A stretch of DNA of 23,358 nucleotides from an uncultured Lachnospiraceae bacterium (GTDB lineage: Bacteria; Bacillota; Clostridia; Lachnospirales; Lachnospiraceae): assembly GCA_910579085.1 (NCBI GenBank), contig CAJTRU010000059.1, positions 1 to 23,358 on the forward strand. The letters run 5' to 3'. Positions 6,581 through 14,485 of the stretch are shown piece after piece (positions within the stretch are counted from its first letter, which is position 1; every line of letters starts with the position of its first letter). The position numbers and the translations under genes were made by a program. The notes below the pieces were generated by a model, which was not told where the DNA came from, did no database searches, and saw only the letters and a list, made by a program, of their open reading frames with translations.

Positions 6581-9046
6581 ATGGAAAAAACAAAAAGATT
6601 TTACAGTGGTACTTTAAGCAAAGAGCGTACAGGACGTGAAAATGCACATGCGGAACTTGCAAGAAAGCTTGCAGCAGATGGAATTGTACTATTAAAGAAT
6701 GATGGCCAGGTACTTCCGCTTGACACCACAAAACCTGTTGCACTTTTTGGAAGTGGTGCAGATAAAACAGTTAAAGGCGGCACTGGTTCTGGTGATGTTA
6801 ATAACAGATACAATATTTCAATATATACGGGGTTAAAAGAGGCTGGCATTTCCATTACAAGCACAGGCTGGATTAATGATTACAATAAACGTTACATGGA
6901 TGCCAGGAATTTATGGAGGGAAAAAGTAAGGGAAGATGCCAGTAAAACTGAAAATACATTTGAAGCTTATGCCAGTAACCCGTTTATAATACCAGGCGGC
7001 AGGGATATTACAAATAATGATATAAAAGACGCTGCTGCTGCAATTTATGTAATAAGCCGTATCTCTGGCGAAGGAAGGGACAGGCGCAAAGAAGAAGGGG
7101 ATTATTATTTAAGCAGCAGGGAAAGGGAAGATATCTTATGCCTGGACAGTAAAAATATTCCAGTTATATTAATACTAAATACTGGCGCACCAATAGAACT
7201 GTCTGGCATACTGCTGGAAACCACTAATGTAAAAGCTATATTAAATATTTCACTTCCTGGGCAGGAAGGTGGAAATGCTGTTGCAGATATACTTACAGGA
7301 AAAACAGTGCCATCCGGGAAACTTGCAGCAACATGGGCTGTACATTATGAGGATTACCCGTGTGCAGAAAACTTTAGTGGCCTGGACGGGGATTTGTCAA
7401 AAGAAGAATACAGGGAAGGTATTTATACAGGGTACAGGTACTTTAGCAGTTTTGGAATAAAACCATTATTTACATTTGGTTCAGGGCTGTCTTATACATC
7501 TTTTTCAATTAAATTTACAGGGCTTAAAATAACTGGGACAGTAATAGAAGTTAAATTTTCAGTAAAAAATACAGGGGAAGTTTATTCTGGACGGGAAGTT
7601 GTACAGGTCTATATAACACCGCCACAGACAGGTACAGCCAGGGAATACCACAGGCTTGCAGGCTTTGCCAAAACTGGTATTCTTATGCCAGGCGGGACAC
7701 AGCAGGTTGTAATTAAAATAGAGCAGAAACAGGCTGCCAGTTTTTCAGAAGAAACAGGTGCATGGGTTATTGAAAAAGGAAAATATGGCATATGGGCTGG
7801 CAACAGCAGCAGTTCCCTGTCACTTGAAGCCCTGCTTGATGCAGAAGAAACAGTAATAATTGAAAATACGGACAGGATATGCAAAAAAACAGCAGAATTC
7901 CAGGAACTTGGCGTTGCTGCTTTTGCAGAATCCAGAACAAAAAAATGGCTGGCAGAGGCAGAGGAAAGAAAAATACCTGTATTTGCTTTTATGCCATCTG
8001 TAGAAAAGAAAAAGGAATTTAATGCACCATATGTGCAGGAAGGGCAGGCAGAAGAGTTAATAACACTGCTGCATGGGAAAATTACAGATGAAAACAGTAT
8101 GCTTGGTTCAGCAGGAGCCAATGTGCCAGGTTCAGCAGGGGAAACAGCAGAAATAACAGATAGCAGTGGCATGGGGCTTTGTGTTGTTATGGCAGACGGG
8201 CCAGCAGGGCTCAGGCTGCAGCAAAGCTATGAAACAGACAAGCATACAGGAAACCTGTATAGTACAAGCTTGCTGGCGTCACTTGAAAATGGATTTTTAG
8301 AAGAAGCAGAAACACATAAAAATGCTGATACTTATTACCAGTTCTGTACAGCATTTCCTGTAGGCACAGTAATTGCACAGACATGGGATACAAGCCTTGT
8401 AGAAGAGTTTGGCAGGGCGGTTGCAGAAGAAATGGAAGAGTTCCATATTGGCTTATGGCTTGCACCAGGCATGAATATCCAGAGAAACCCGTTATGCGGG
8501 CGGAATTTTGAATATTATTCAGAAGACCCCTTGCTTTCAGGGGTTATGGCAGCAGCAGTAACAAGAGGGGTACAAAGCAATGGCAAATGTGGTGTAACAA
8601 TCAAACACTTTGCATGTAATAACCAGGAAGACAACCGTATGGGTGTGGATGCCTGCATTTCAGAACGTGCGCTGCGTGAAATATACCTGCGTGGGTTTGA
8701 GATTGCAGTAAAAAGCAGTGCGCCAGCAGCAATTATGACTTCTTACAACTGTATAAACGGTGTACATGCAGCCAACAGCAAAGACCTTTGTACAACAGTT
8801 GCACGTGGTGAATGGGGATTTGAAGGTGTATTTATAACTGACTGGAGCACAACTGCACCTGAAGATGGAAGCGTGCCATGGAAATGCGTGGCAGCAGGAA
8901 ATGACATTATAATGCCAGGAAGCCTTAAAGACGATAAAAATATAAAAGAGGCATATAAACAGGGAAAACTGGCAGAAAAAGAAATAAGGGAATGTGCATG
9001 GCGTGTAAATGCATTAATAGAAAAATTAGGCAGCATATGGAATTAA
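6581..9046 (+). CDS. Domain-permuted GH3 beta-glucosidase
   Basis: Retaining beta-glucosidase-type hydrolase of 821 residues, with no signal peptide, so cytoplasmic. Domain order is the reverse of most GH3 enzymes. The alpha/beta sandwich domain comes first (ARKLAADGIVLLKNDG near residue 30; SGEGRDR near 162 with likely acid/base Glu164). Next is the fibronectin-like domain (about 285-400, FTFGSGLSYTSF). The TIM barrel comes last (about 530-821), with VVMADGPAG, KHFACNNQE at 675, and FITDW with likely nucleophile Asp754. KHF-NNQE is the beta-glucosidase form, not the NagZ form. This inverted order is known from Butyrivibrio fibrisolvens and Ruminococcus albus enzymes. A linker near 500-530 has two GSAG-type repeats. 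It probably hydrolyses what the GH94 enzyme does not take. Confidence 0.92.
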   Translation: MEKTKRFYSGTLSKERTGRENAHAELARKLAADGIVLLKNDGQVLPLDTTKPVALFGSGADKTVKGGTGSGDVNNRYNISIYTGLKEAGISITSTGWINDYNKRYMDARNLWREKVREDASKTENTFEAYASNPFIIPGGRDITNNDIKDAAAAIYVISRISGEGRDRRKEEGDYYLSSREREDILCLDSKNIPVILILNTGAPIELSGILLETTNVKAILNISLPGQEGGNAVADILTGKTVPSGKLAATWAVHYEDYPCAENFSGLDGDLSKEEYREGIYTGYRYFSSFGIKPLFTFGSGLSYTSFSIKFTGLKITGTVIEVKFSVKNTGEVYSGREVVQVYITPPQTGTAREYHRLAGFAKTGILMPGGTQQVVIKIEQKQAASFSEETGAWVIEKGKYGIWAGNSSSSLSLEALLDAEETVIIENTDRICKKTAEFQELGVAAFAESRTKKWLAEAEERKIPVFAFMPSVEKKKEFNAPYVQEGQAEELITLLHGKITDENSMLGSAGANVPGSAGETAEITDSSGMGLCVVMADGPAGLRLQQSYETDKHTGNLYSTSLLASLENGFLEEAETHKNADTYYQFCTAFPVGTVIAQTWDTSLVEEFGRAVAEEMEEFHIGLWLAPGMNIQRNPLCGRNFEYYSEDPLLSGVMAAAVTRGVQSNGKCGVTIKHFACNNQEDNRMGVDACISERALREIYLRGFEIAVKSSAPAAIMTSYNCINGVHAANSKDLCTTVARGEWGFEGVFITDWSTTAPEDGSVPWKCVAAGNDIIMPGSLKDDKNIKEAYKQGKLAEKEIRECAWRVNALIEKLGSIWN

Positions 9047-9082
9047 CAGCAGCCAGGCAATAAAATTGGAATAAATATTATA

Positions 9083-9116
9083 AAACTCCTGTGGCGTCTA
9101 GACCATAGGAGTTTTT
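9083..9116 (+). terminator. Terminator of the sugar locus
   Basis: A 12-bp stem (9083-9094 with 9103-9114, one G-T wobble) with an 8-base loop, followed by TTGATTT. It lies 37 bases past the GH3 stop and separates the sugar locus from glpK. Confidence 0.85.
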
Positions 9117-9259
9117 GATTTAGATATACAGCATGACAGGAAATTATCCACCCAGGTACATAGATTTTTGCTGGTATTTATGATAATATAAACTTAACTG
9201 GTTTTAACCCTTGCCAGTAAGAATTAAAATGCAGATAATGGAGGGGTATGGGTATTTAT

Positions 9260-10765
9260 ATGGAAAAGTATATTATGGCACTGGATGCAGGCACTACAAG
9301 TAACCGTTGTATTTTGTTTGACCACAAAGGTGGGATAGTGTCTGTTGCACAAAAGGAATTTACACAGATTTTCCCAGAGCCAGGCTGGGTGGAGCATGAT
9401 GCAAAGGAAATATGGTCTACACAGCTTGGTGTTGCAGTAGAGGCAATGTCAAAGGCAGGGGTACAGGCGGATGGCATTGCGGCAATAGGTATAACTAACC
9501 AGAGGGAGACTACTATTGTATGGGATAAAGAAACGGGTGAACCTGTTTATAATGCTATTGTATGGCAGTGCAGGCGCACTTCAGGTTATTGTGATGCTTT
9601 AAAGGAAAAAGGGCTGTCCGGCATGATAAGGCAGAAAACAGGTCTTGTAATTGATGCCTATTTTTCAGCAACAAAAATTAAATGGATTTTAGATAATGTA
9701 CCAGGGGCGCGCAGGCGTGCCCAGAACGGCGGACTGCTTTTTGGGACAGTTGATACATGGCTTATATGGAAGCTTACTAAAGGCAGGGTGCATGTAACTG
9801 ATTATTCAAATGCTTCACGCACTATGATGTATAATATTAATGATTTGAAGTGGGATGAAGATATTTTAAATGAACTGGATATCCCGTCCTCTATGCTTCC
9901 AGAAGTACATGCATCAAGTGAAATATATGGGATGGCTGACAGTTCATTTTTTGGTGGAAGCATACCTGTTGCCAGTGCTGCTGGTGACCAGCAGGCGGCA
10001 CTTTTCGGCCAGGCATGTTTTAATAAAGGTGATGTTAAAAACACATATGGCACAGGATGTTTTCTTTTAATGAATACAGGAAATAAGCCTGTGTTTTCAG
10101 AAAACGGGCTTGTAACTACTATTGCATGGGGACTGGACGGAAAGATAAACTATGCACTTGAAGGTTCTATATTTATTGCAGGGGCAGTTATCCAGTGGCT
10201 AAGGGATGAAATGCACTTAATAGACTGTGCCGCAGATTCAGAAGCAATGGCACAGAAAGTGCCAGACACAAATGGATGTTATGTTGTGCCTGCATTTACA
10301 GGGCTTGGTGCACCTTACTGGAACCAGTATGCCAGGGGCATGGTTACAGGGCTTGTGCGCGGGACAAACAGATACCATATTACCAGGGCGGCACTTGAAG
10401 CAATTGCCTACCAGGCAGATGATGTATTACAGGCAATGAAAGCGGATTCAGGGATTGGCATACCTGCCTTAAAAGCAGATGGCGGTGCTAGTGCCAATAA
10501 TTTCTTAATGCAGGCACAGGCGGATATTATAAACCTGCCTGTAATCTGCCCTAAATGCATAGAAAGCACGGCAGCAGGTGCAGCAGGACTGGCAGGGCTT
10601 GCCACAGGTTACTGGAAAAACCTGGAAGAGATTGCAGGAAACCTGGAAACTGGCAGGGCTTTTTACCCTGTAATTACAGAAGAAGAAAGGAAGAAAAAAC
10701 TGGAGGGATGGAAAAGGGCTGTAGACTGTGCCAGAAGCTGGGCAGGCTGGCAGGATAGCAAATAA
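9260..10765 (+). CDS. glpK: Glycerol kinase
   Basis: Phosphorylates glycerol to sn-glycerol-3-phosphate with ATP in the cytoplasm. FGGY-family features are complete: MALDAGTTSNRCILFD at the N-terminus (phosphate loop), NQRETTIVWD, GTVDTWLIWKLT, AAGDQQAALFGQ, and ADGGASANNF with GAAGLAGLA in the C-terminal domain. Starting here gives 501 residues, close to the usual 495-502. An upstream ATG at 9248 would add MGIY, but its spacing to GGAGG (9240-9244) is only 3 bases; the spacing to the 9260 ATG is long (15), so the start is not settled by the ribosome site. I chose 9260 by family alignment. No glpF or glpD is nearby. A 45-base gap leads to rtcB on the same strand with no terminator. Confidence 0.95.
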   Translation: MEKYIMALDAGTTSNRCILFDHKGGIVSVAQKEFTQIFPEPGWVEHDAKEIWSTQLGVAVEAMSKAGVQADGIAAIGITNQRETTIVWDKETGEPVYNAIVWQCRRTSGYCDALKEKGLSGMIRQKTGLVIDAYFSATKIKWILDNVPGARRRAQNGGLLFGTVDTWLIWKLTKGRVHVTDYSNASRTMMYNINDLKWDEDILNELDIPSSMLPEVHASSEIYGMADSSFFGGSIPVASAAGDQQAALFGQACFNKGDVKNTYGTGCFLLMNTGNKPVFSENGLVTTIAWGLDGKINYALEGSIFIAGAVIQWLRDEMHLIDCAADSEAMAQKVPDTNGCYVVPAFTGLGAPYWNQYARGMVTGLVRGTNRYHITRAALEAIAYQADDVLQAMKADSGIGIPALKADGGASANNFLMQAQADIINLPVICPKCIESTAAGAAGLAGLATGYWKNLEEIAGNLETGRAFYPVITEEERKKKLEGWKRAVDCARSWAGWQDSK

Positions 10766-10810
10766 TAGCAAAGACAATATTTTTCTGCATTAAGCGGATG
10801 GGGGATTATT

Positions 10811-12010
10811 ATGTTTGAAATTAAAGGAAAGATTAGTACGGCAGTATGTTATGCCAATACTATAGAAGAAGAGGCAATAGAACAGATACGCAGGATGTGT
10901 GATTATGACTTTACAGAGGGAAGCAAAATATGCATTATGCCAGATGTACATGCGGGGAAGGGCTGTACTATTGGCACGACAATGACAGTACATGGAAAGG
11001 CTGTGCCTAATATTGTTGGCGTTGATATTGGCTGTGGCATGTATACAGTTAATATTGGCAAAGTGGATATTGACTTTGAAAAAGTGGATGAAGCAGCACA
11101 TTATATACCCTCTGGAATGAATGTATGGCAGGGCAGGCAGGAACGCTTTAACCTCCAGGAGCTGGCCTGTTACCGCAGTTTAAGTAATACAAAATATCTG
11201 GAAAGAAGCCTTGGCACGCTTGGCGGCGGCAACCATTTTATTGAAATAGACAAGGCAGCAGATGGTACAAAGTACATTGTTATCCACACTGGCAGCCGCA
11301 ACCTTGGCAAGCAGGTAGCAGAAATTTACCAGCATCTTGCTGTCAGCCTCCATTCTGGCAAGGAAGAGTATTTTAAGAAAAGGGATGAAATAATAGCCAC
11401 TTATAAGGCTGAAGGGCGCAGGAAAGAAATACATGCAGCATTAAAAGAGCTTAGATGGGAAAGAAGGGACAGCCTTATACCAGATGACTTGTGCTATCTT
11501 TATGGCACTTATTTTGATGATTACCTGCATGATGTAGAGATTTGCCAGCAGTTTGCAAGAAAAAACCGCGAAAAAATTGCAGAGGTGCTTTTAAACTATA
11601 TAGGTATGGAAGCAGGGGAAGCCTTCCACACAATCCATAATTATATTGACACAGAAAATATGATTTTAAGGAAAGGGGCAATATCTGCATATAAAGATGA
11701 AAAAATCTTAATACCAATTAATATGAGGGACGGAAGCGTGCTTGCAACAGGCAAAGGAAACCCGGACTGGAATTATTCTGCCCCTCATGGTGCAGGCAGG
11801 CTTATGTCACGTACAAAAGCCAAAGAAGCGTTAAGCATGGAAGAATATAAAAATGTAATGGAAGGGATTTATACAACATCCGTAAATGAGGCAACACTTG
11901 ATGAAGCGCCAATGGCATATAAATCTTTAGATGATATAATTGACGCAATAAAAGAGTCTGTAAATATAATTGATATTATGAAACCAGTATATAATTTTAA
12001 AGCTTCATAG
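10811..12010 (+). CDS. rtcB: RtcB-type RNA-splicing ligase
   Basis: GTP- and Mn-dependent ligase joining RNA 2',3'-cyclic phosphate or 3'-phosphate ends to 5'-OH ends; in bacteria linked to repair of cleaved tRNA and rRNA. The 399 residues hold all core motifs: MPDVHAGKG (43-51), GVDIGCGM (70-77, metal Cys75), GGGNHFIEI (138-146), IHTGSRNLG (158-166), and SAPHGAGR (323-330) whose His326 is the expected guanylylated residue. It is near the 408-residue E. coli length. No archease, rtcA or rtcR lies nearby. A strong GGGGG-type site precedes the ATG. The first member of the Cys-rich paralog family starts 50 bases after the stop, with no terminator between, so co-transcription is likely. Confidence 0.95.
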   Translation: MFEIKGKISTAVCYANTIEEEAIEQIRRMCDYDFTEGSKICIMPDVHAGKGCTIGTTMTVHGKAVPNIVGVDIGCGMYTVNIGKVDIDFEKVDEAAHYIPSGMNVWQGRQERFNLQELACYRSLSNTKYLERSLGTLGGGNHFIEIDKAADGTKYIVIHTGSRNLGKQVAEIYQHLAVSLHSGKEEYFKKRDEIIATYKAEGRRKEIHAALKELRWERRDSLIPDDLCYLYGTYFDDYLHDVEICQQFARKNREKIAEVLLNYIGMEAGEAFHTIHNYIDTENMILRKGAISAYKDEKILIPINMRDGSVLATGKGNPDWNYSAPHGAGRLMSRTKAKEALSMEEYKNVMEGIYTTSVNEATLDEAPMAYKSLDDIIDAIKESVNIIDIMKPVYNFKAS

Positions 12011-12060
12011 CAACACCCAGATACAGGACTTTCTGGCATATTAAAGAAAGGGGCACAGAT

Positions 12061-13215
12061 ATGGAAGAAACTTTATATGTAACATATAACCCTGTTACAA
12101 TTAAGAACCAATATGATGAGCTGCCTCATGGCAAAACACGCATGGCAGCAATAAAAAGCGCTATAAAAGAGGCAGACAGGAATAACGACATAACGTTTAT
12201 GATATATTTCAGGGAGGATTTATGTGATGAGTCGTGTTTCTATGGTGATGAAACAGAAATGATGGTAATATTTCCAGAAATATTAAACCTTATAGACAGA
12301 TACCCGGACACCCCGTCAACCCAGTTTGATACTGCTTATAAAAATGCAACAGAGCATGTATTATGGGTTTATAAATGGGTAGTTGGAAGGTGTTCAGGGT
12401 TTTACCAGATACCTATGGAAGACTGCATGAAATTCTTTAATGATTTTAAAGAGCGTTCCATTGCATATGGTTTTAACTTAAAACCATACTACAGGCTTTT
12501 GTATGGATTTTACCATTTTGATGACGAAAAATCAGATGAAGCTTTTTATAATTTTGAAAAGCTTCCAAGAGATTCAAACTGTAATTGCAGGGCCTGTGAC
12601 AGAAATGCGGAGATAAGCTTTTACCTGGATAAAGACAATTATAAAAAAGCCGTGGAATTATCAGAAGATATTGAGTCACGTAAACTGAGATGCGGAAGGG
12701 ACAATTCAGCATGGCTGCGTATGAAAATAAGCTTTATGTCTTATTATATGGACAATGGGTACTTTGAGGAAGCAGATGAAGTTGCATATCTTATTGAACA
12801 TAATATGAATGACAGGACAGAGTACCAGGCCTGGGATGATATTTTAAGATGTTATTCATATACAAGGCCAGGCAGGGCATTAAGGATATATAAAAAACAC
12901 TGGAAGATGTGGCAGGAAGGTACAAGCCCTTCAGACGAATTTTACAAAACATTAAATGTCTGCTGTTTCTGGAAAAAATACAGGATGGACAGGGAAAAAG
13001 ACACTGTAAAGCTTGCACTTGATAAAACATTCCCACTGTATAATGAAGAAAACATTTATAACACAGAAGAGTTATATAATTATTATTATAAAAGGGCAGA
13101 AGATATTGCAATAAAATTTGATAAAAGAAATAACGCAGACAGCTATAAAAAAGATATGCAGGAAAGATTGGATATCCAAAGGTACATAAAATGCAATATG
13201 ACCCAGAAAAATTAA
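12061..13215 (+). CDS. Cys-rich TPR-like family protein, copy 1
   Basis: I do not recognise this family. It is a soluble, largely helical protein of 384 residues with no signal peptide or membrane segment. It opens the array of five paralogs. Shared landmarks: HGK (23-25), NND (41-43), FPEIL, YPDTPSTQFD, FYQIPMEDC (114-122), C176-x2-C179 and C211 (exactly 32 residues after C179), PGRALRIYKKHW (270-281), and NYYYKRAEDIAIKFDKRN near the end. The stretch at about 228-247 (YYMDNGYFEEADEVAYLIE) looks like a TPR hairpin. It is closest to copy 2. Its last 8-9 codons run in another frame through the start of a decayed copy (13191-13268), so its C-terminus has probably been altered by rearrangement. 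The site AAAGGGG sits 7 bases before the ATG. Confidence 0.85.
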   Translation: MEETLYVTYNPVTIKNQYDELPHGKTRMAAIKSAIKEADRNNDITFMIYFREDLCDESCFYGDETEMMVIFPEILNLIDRYPDTPSTQFDTAYKNATEHVLWVYKWVVGRCSGFYQIPMEDCMKFFNDFKERSIAYGFNLKPYYRLLYGFYHFDDEKSDEAFYNFEKLPRDSNCNCRACDRNAEISFYLDKDNYKKAVELSEDIESRKLRCGRDNSAWLRMKISFMSYYMDNGYFEEADEVAYLIEHNMNDRTEYQAWDDILRCYSYTRPGRALRIYKKHWKMWQEGTSPSDEFYKTLNVCCFWKKYRMDREKDTVKLALDKTFPLYNEENIYNTEELYNYYYKRAEDIAIKFDKRNNADSYKKDMQERLDIQRYIKCNMTQKN

Positions 13216-13268
13216 AAAATAATTATGACAATATGCCTCATGGCAGACAAAGGACAAGTGCTATATAA
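13191..13268 (+). pseudogene. N-terminal remnant of another family copy
   Basis: An ATG at 13191 opens a 25-codon frame reading MQYDPEKLKNNYDNMPHG and then RQRTSAI before TAA at 13266. This matches the first 25 residues of the neighbours (compare MNYNPEELKNRYEEFPHGK of copy 2). The reading frame stops exactly where the AI-x-x-AI helix would continue, and the remaining 90 bases before copy 2 show no clear family sequence. It overlaps the end of copy 1 in a different frame. It is a trace of a deleted copy. Confidence 0.75.
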
Positions 13269-13359
13269 GAAACCGCACCAGTACTTATTCCATTATGTTA
13301 AAAGATGCATTAACAGTAGCGGACACAGTATAACAGTATAAAACAAGAGGAGGGTTTGG

Positions 13360-14463
13360 ATGAATTATAATCCAGAAGAATTAAAAAACAGATATGAGGA
13401 GTTTCCTCATGGCAAACCAAGGATGGATGGCATAAAGGCTGCTATAGAAGCCGCCGACCAGAACAATGATGTGCCATTTATGATATATTTCAGGGAGCAG
13501 ATGTGCCATGAATCATGTTATTATGGGGATACTATGTATATGATGGTAATATTTCCAGAGATGCTGTCTATAATAGACAAATATCCTGATACACCATCAA
13601 CACAGTTTGACTCTGCTTATGTAAACGCACTTGACCATATAATATGGATATATAAATGGTTAATCAGTGAGTGCAGCAGTTTTTACCAGATTTCAATGGA
13701 AGACTGTTTAAAATTTTTTGAAGATTACAAGAAACGTTCTGCTGCATTTGGATATAATTTAAAACCATATTACAGGGCACTTTATTATTTTTATAAATTT
13801 GATGATGGAAAAAGGGAAGAAGCTTTCCATAAATTTGAGAAAACCCCACGGGATGCAAATAGTGACTGCCATGCATGTGAAAGAAACACAGAGATAGAAT
13901 TTTATCTTAATAAGGGCAGTTTTGGCAAGGCAGTGGAATTATCAAAGGATATTGAGAATTTTAAGTTAAGATGTGGTGATTACTGGGACGCATGGCTGCG
14001 TATGAAAATATCATTCCTTGAATACTACCTTGATAACTGCATGTTTGAAGAAGCAACAGAAATTGCAATGATACTTGAACGTAAAATCAATGAAAAGGCA
14101 GAATACCAGGTATGGGGCACTATTATGAATTGTTATGCCCATACAAAGCCAGGCAGGGCACTAAGGGTTTATAAAAAGCACTGGAAGGAATTAGAAGACT
14201 ATACCCCGTTTGATACATTTGAGTCTGTACGCAATGTATGCAGTTTCTGGGATAAGATAAACAGGGATGGCAAAGAAACTGTAAAATTACAGTTAGACAG
14301 GACATTCCTGCTGTATAATGAAGATAATACATATAAAACAGAAGATTTATTTAATTATTATTACAATATGGCAAAAGATATTGCAGAAAAATTTGATAAA
14401 AGAAACAATTCTGGCAGCTATATGGAAAAACTGTCAGAGTCATTAGAAATTGCCAAAAAATAG
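13360..14463 (+). CDS. Cys-rich TPR-like family protein, copy 2
   Basis: Family member of 367 residues, most similar to copy 1 over the whole length: the two share HESC or DESC near residue 50, YPDTPSTQFD, ISMEDC or IPMEDC, and NLKPYYR, none of which occurs in copies 3-5. C170-x2-C173 and C205 keep the 32-residue spacing. No secretion signal. PGRALRVYKKHW and KFDKRNNSGSY mark the C-terminal half. GGAGGG just before the ATG is strong. It ends 22 bases before the Hsp90-family gene with no terminator, so the two are likely co-expressed and may act together. Function unknown; a TPR-like protein-binding solenoid is my inference. Confidence 0.85.
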   Translation: MNYNPEELKNRYEEFPHGKPRMDGIKAAIEAADQNNDVPFMIYFREQMCHESCYYGDTMYMMVIFPEMLSIIDKYPDTPSTQFDSAYVNALDHIIWIYKWLISECSSFYQISMEDCLKFFEDYKKRSAAFGYNLKPYYRALYYFYKFDDGKREEAFHKFEKTPRDANSDCHACERNTEIEFYLNKGSFGKAVELSKDIENFKLRCGDYWDAWLRMKISFLEYYLDNCMFEEATEIAMILERKINEKAEYQVWGTIMNCYAHTKPGRALRVYKKHWKELEDYTPFDTFESVRNVCSFWDKINRDGKETVKLQLDRTFLLYNEDNTYKTEDLFNYYYNMAKDIAEKFDKRNNSGSYMEKLSESLEIAKK

Positions 14464-14485
14464 AAAGAAAAGAGGTATATAAAAA

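Noticed and set aside
7609..8172. A 187-codon open frame on the minus strand inside the GH3 gene
   Set aside because: It is antisense to a well-supported GH3 coding region; the product is low-complexity (Ser, Ala, Pro) with no motif.
9117..9247. A promoter for glpK with TTTTTG or TTGCTG as -35 and TATAAA at 9187-9192
   Set aside because: The -35 is poor or the spacing wrong (13 or 16 bases). A promoter probably exists here after the terminator, but I cannot place it.
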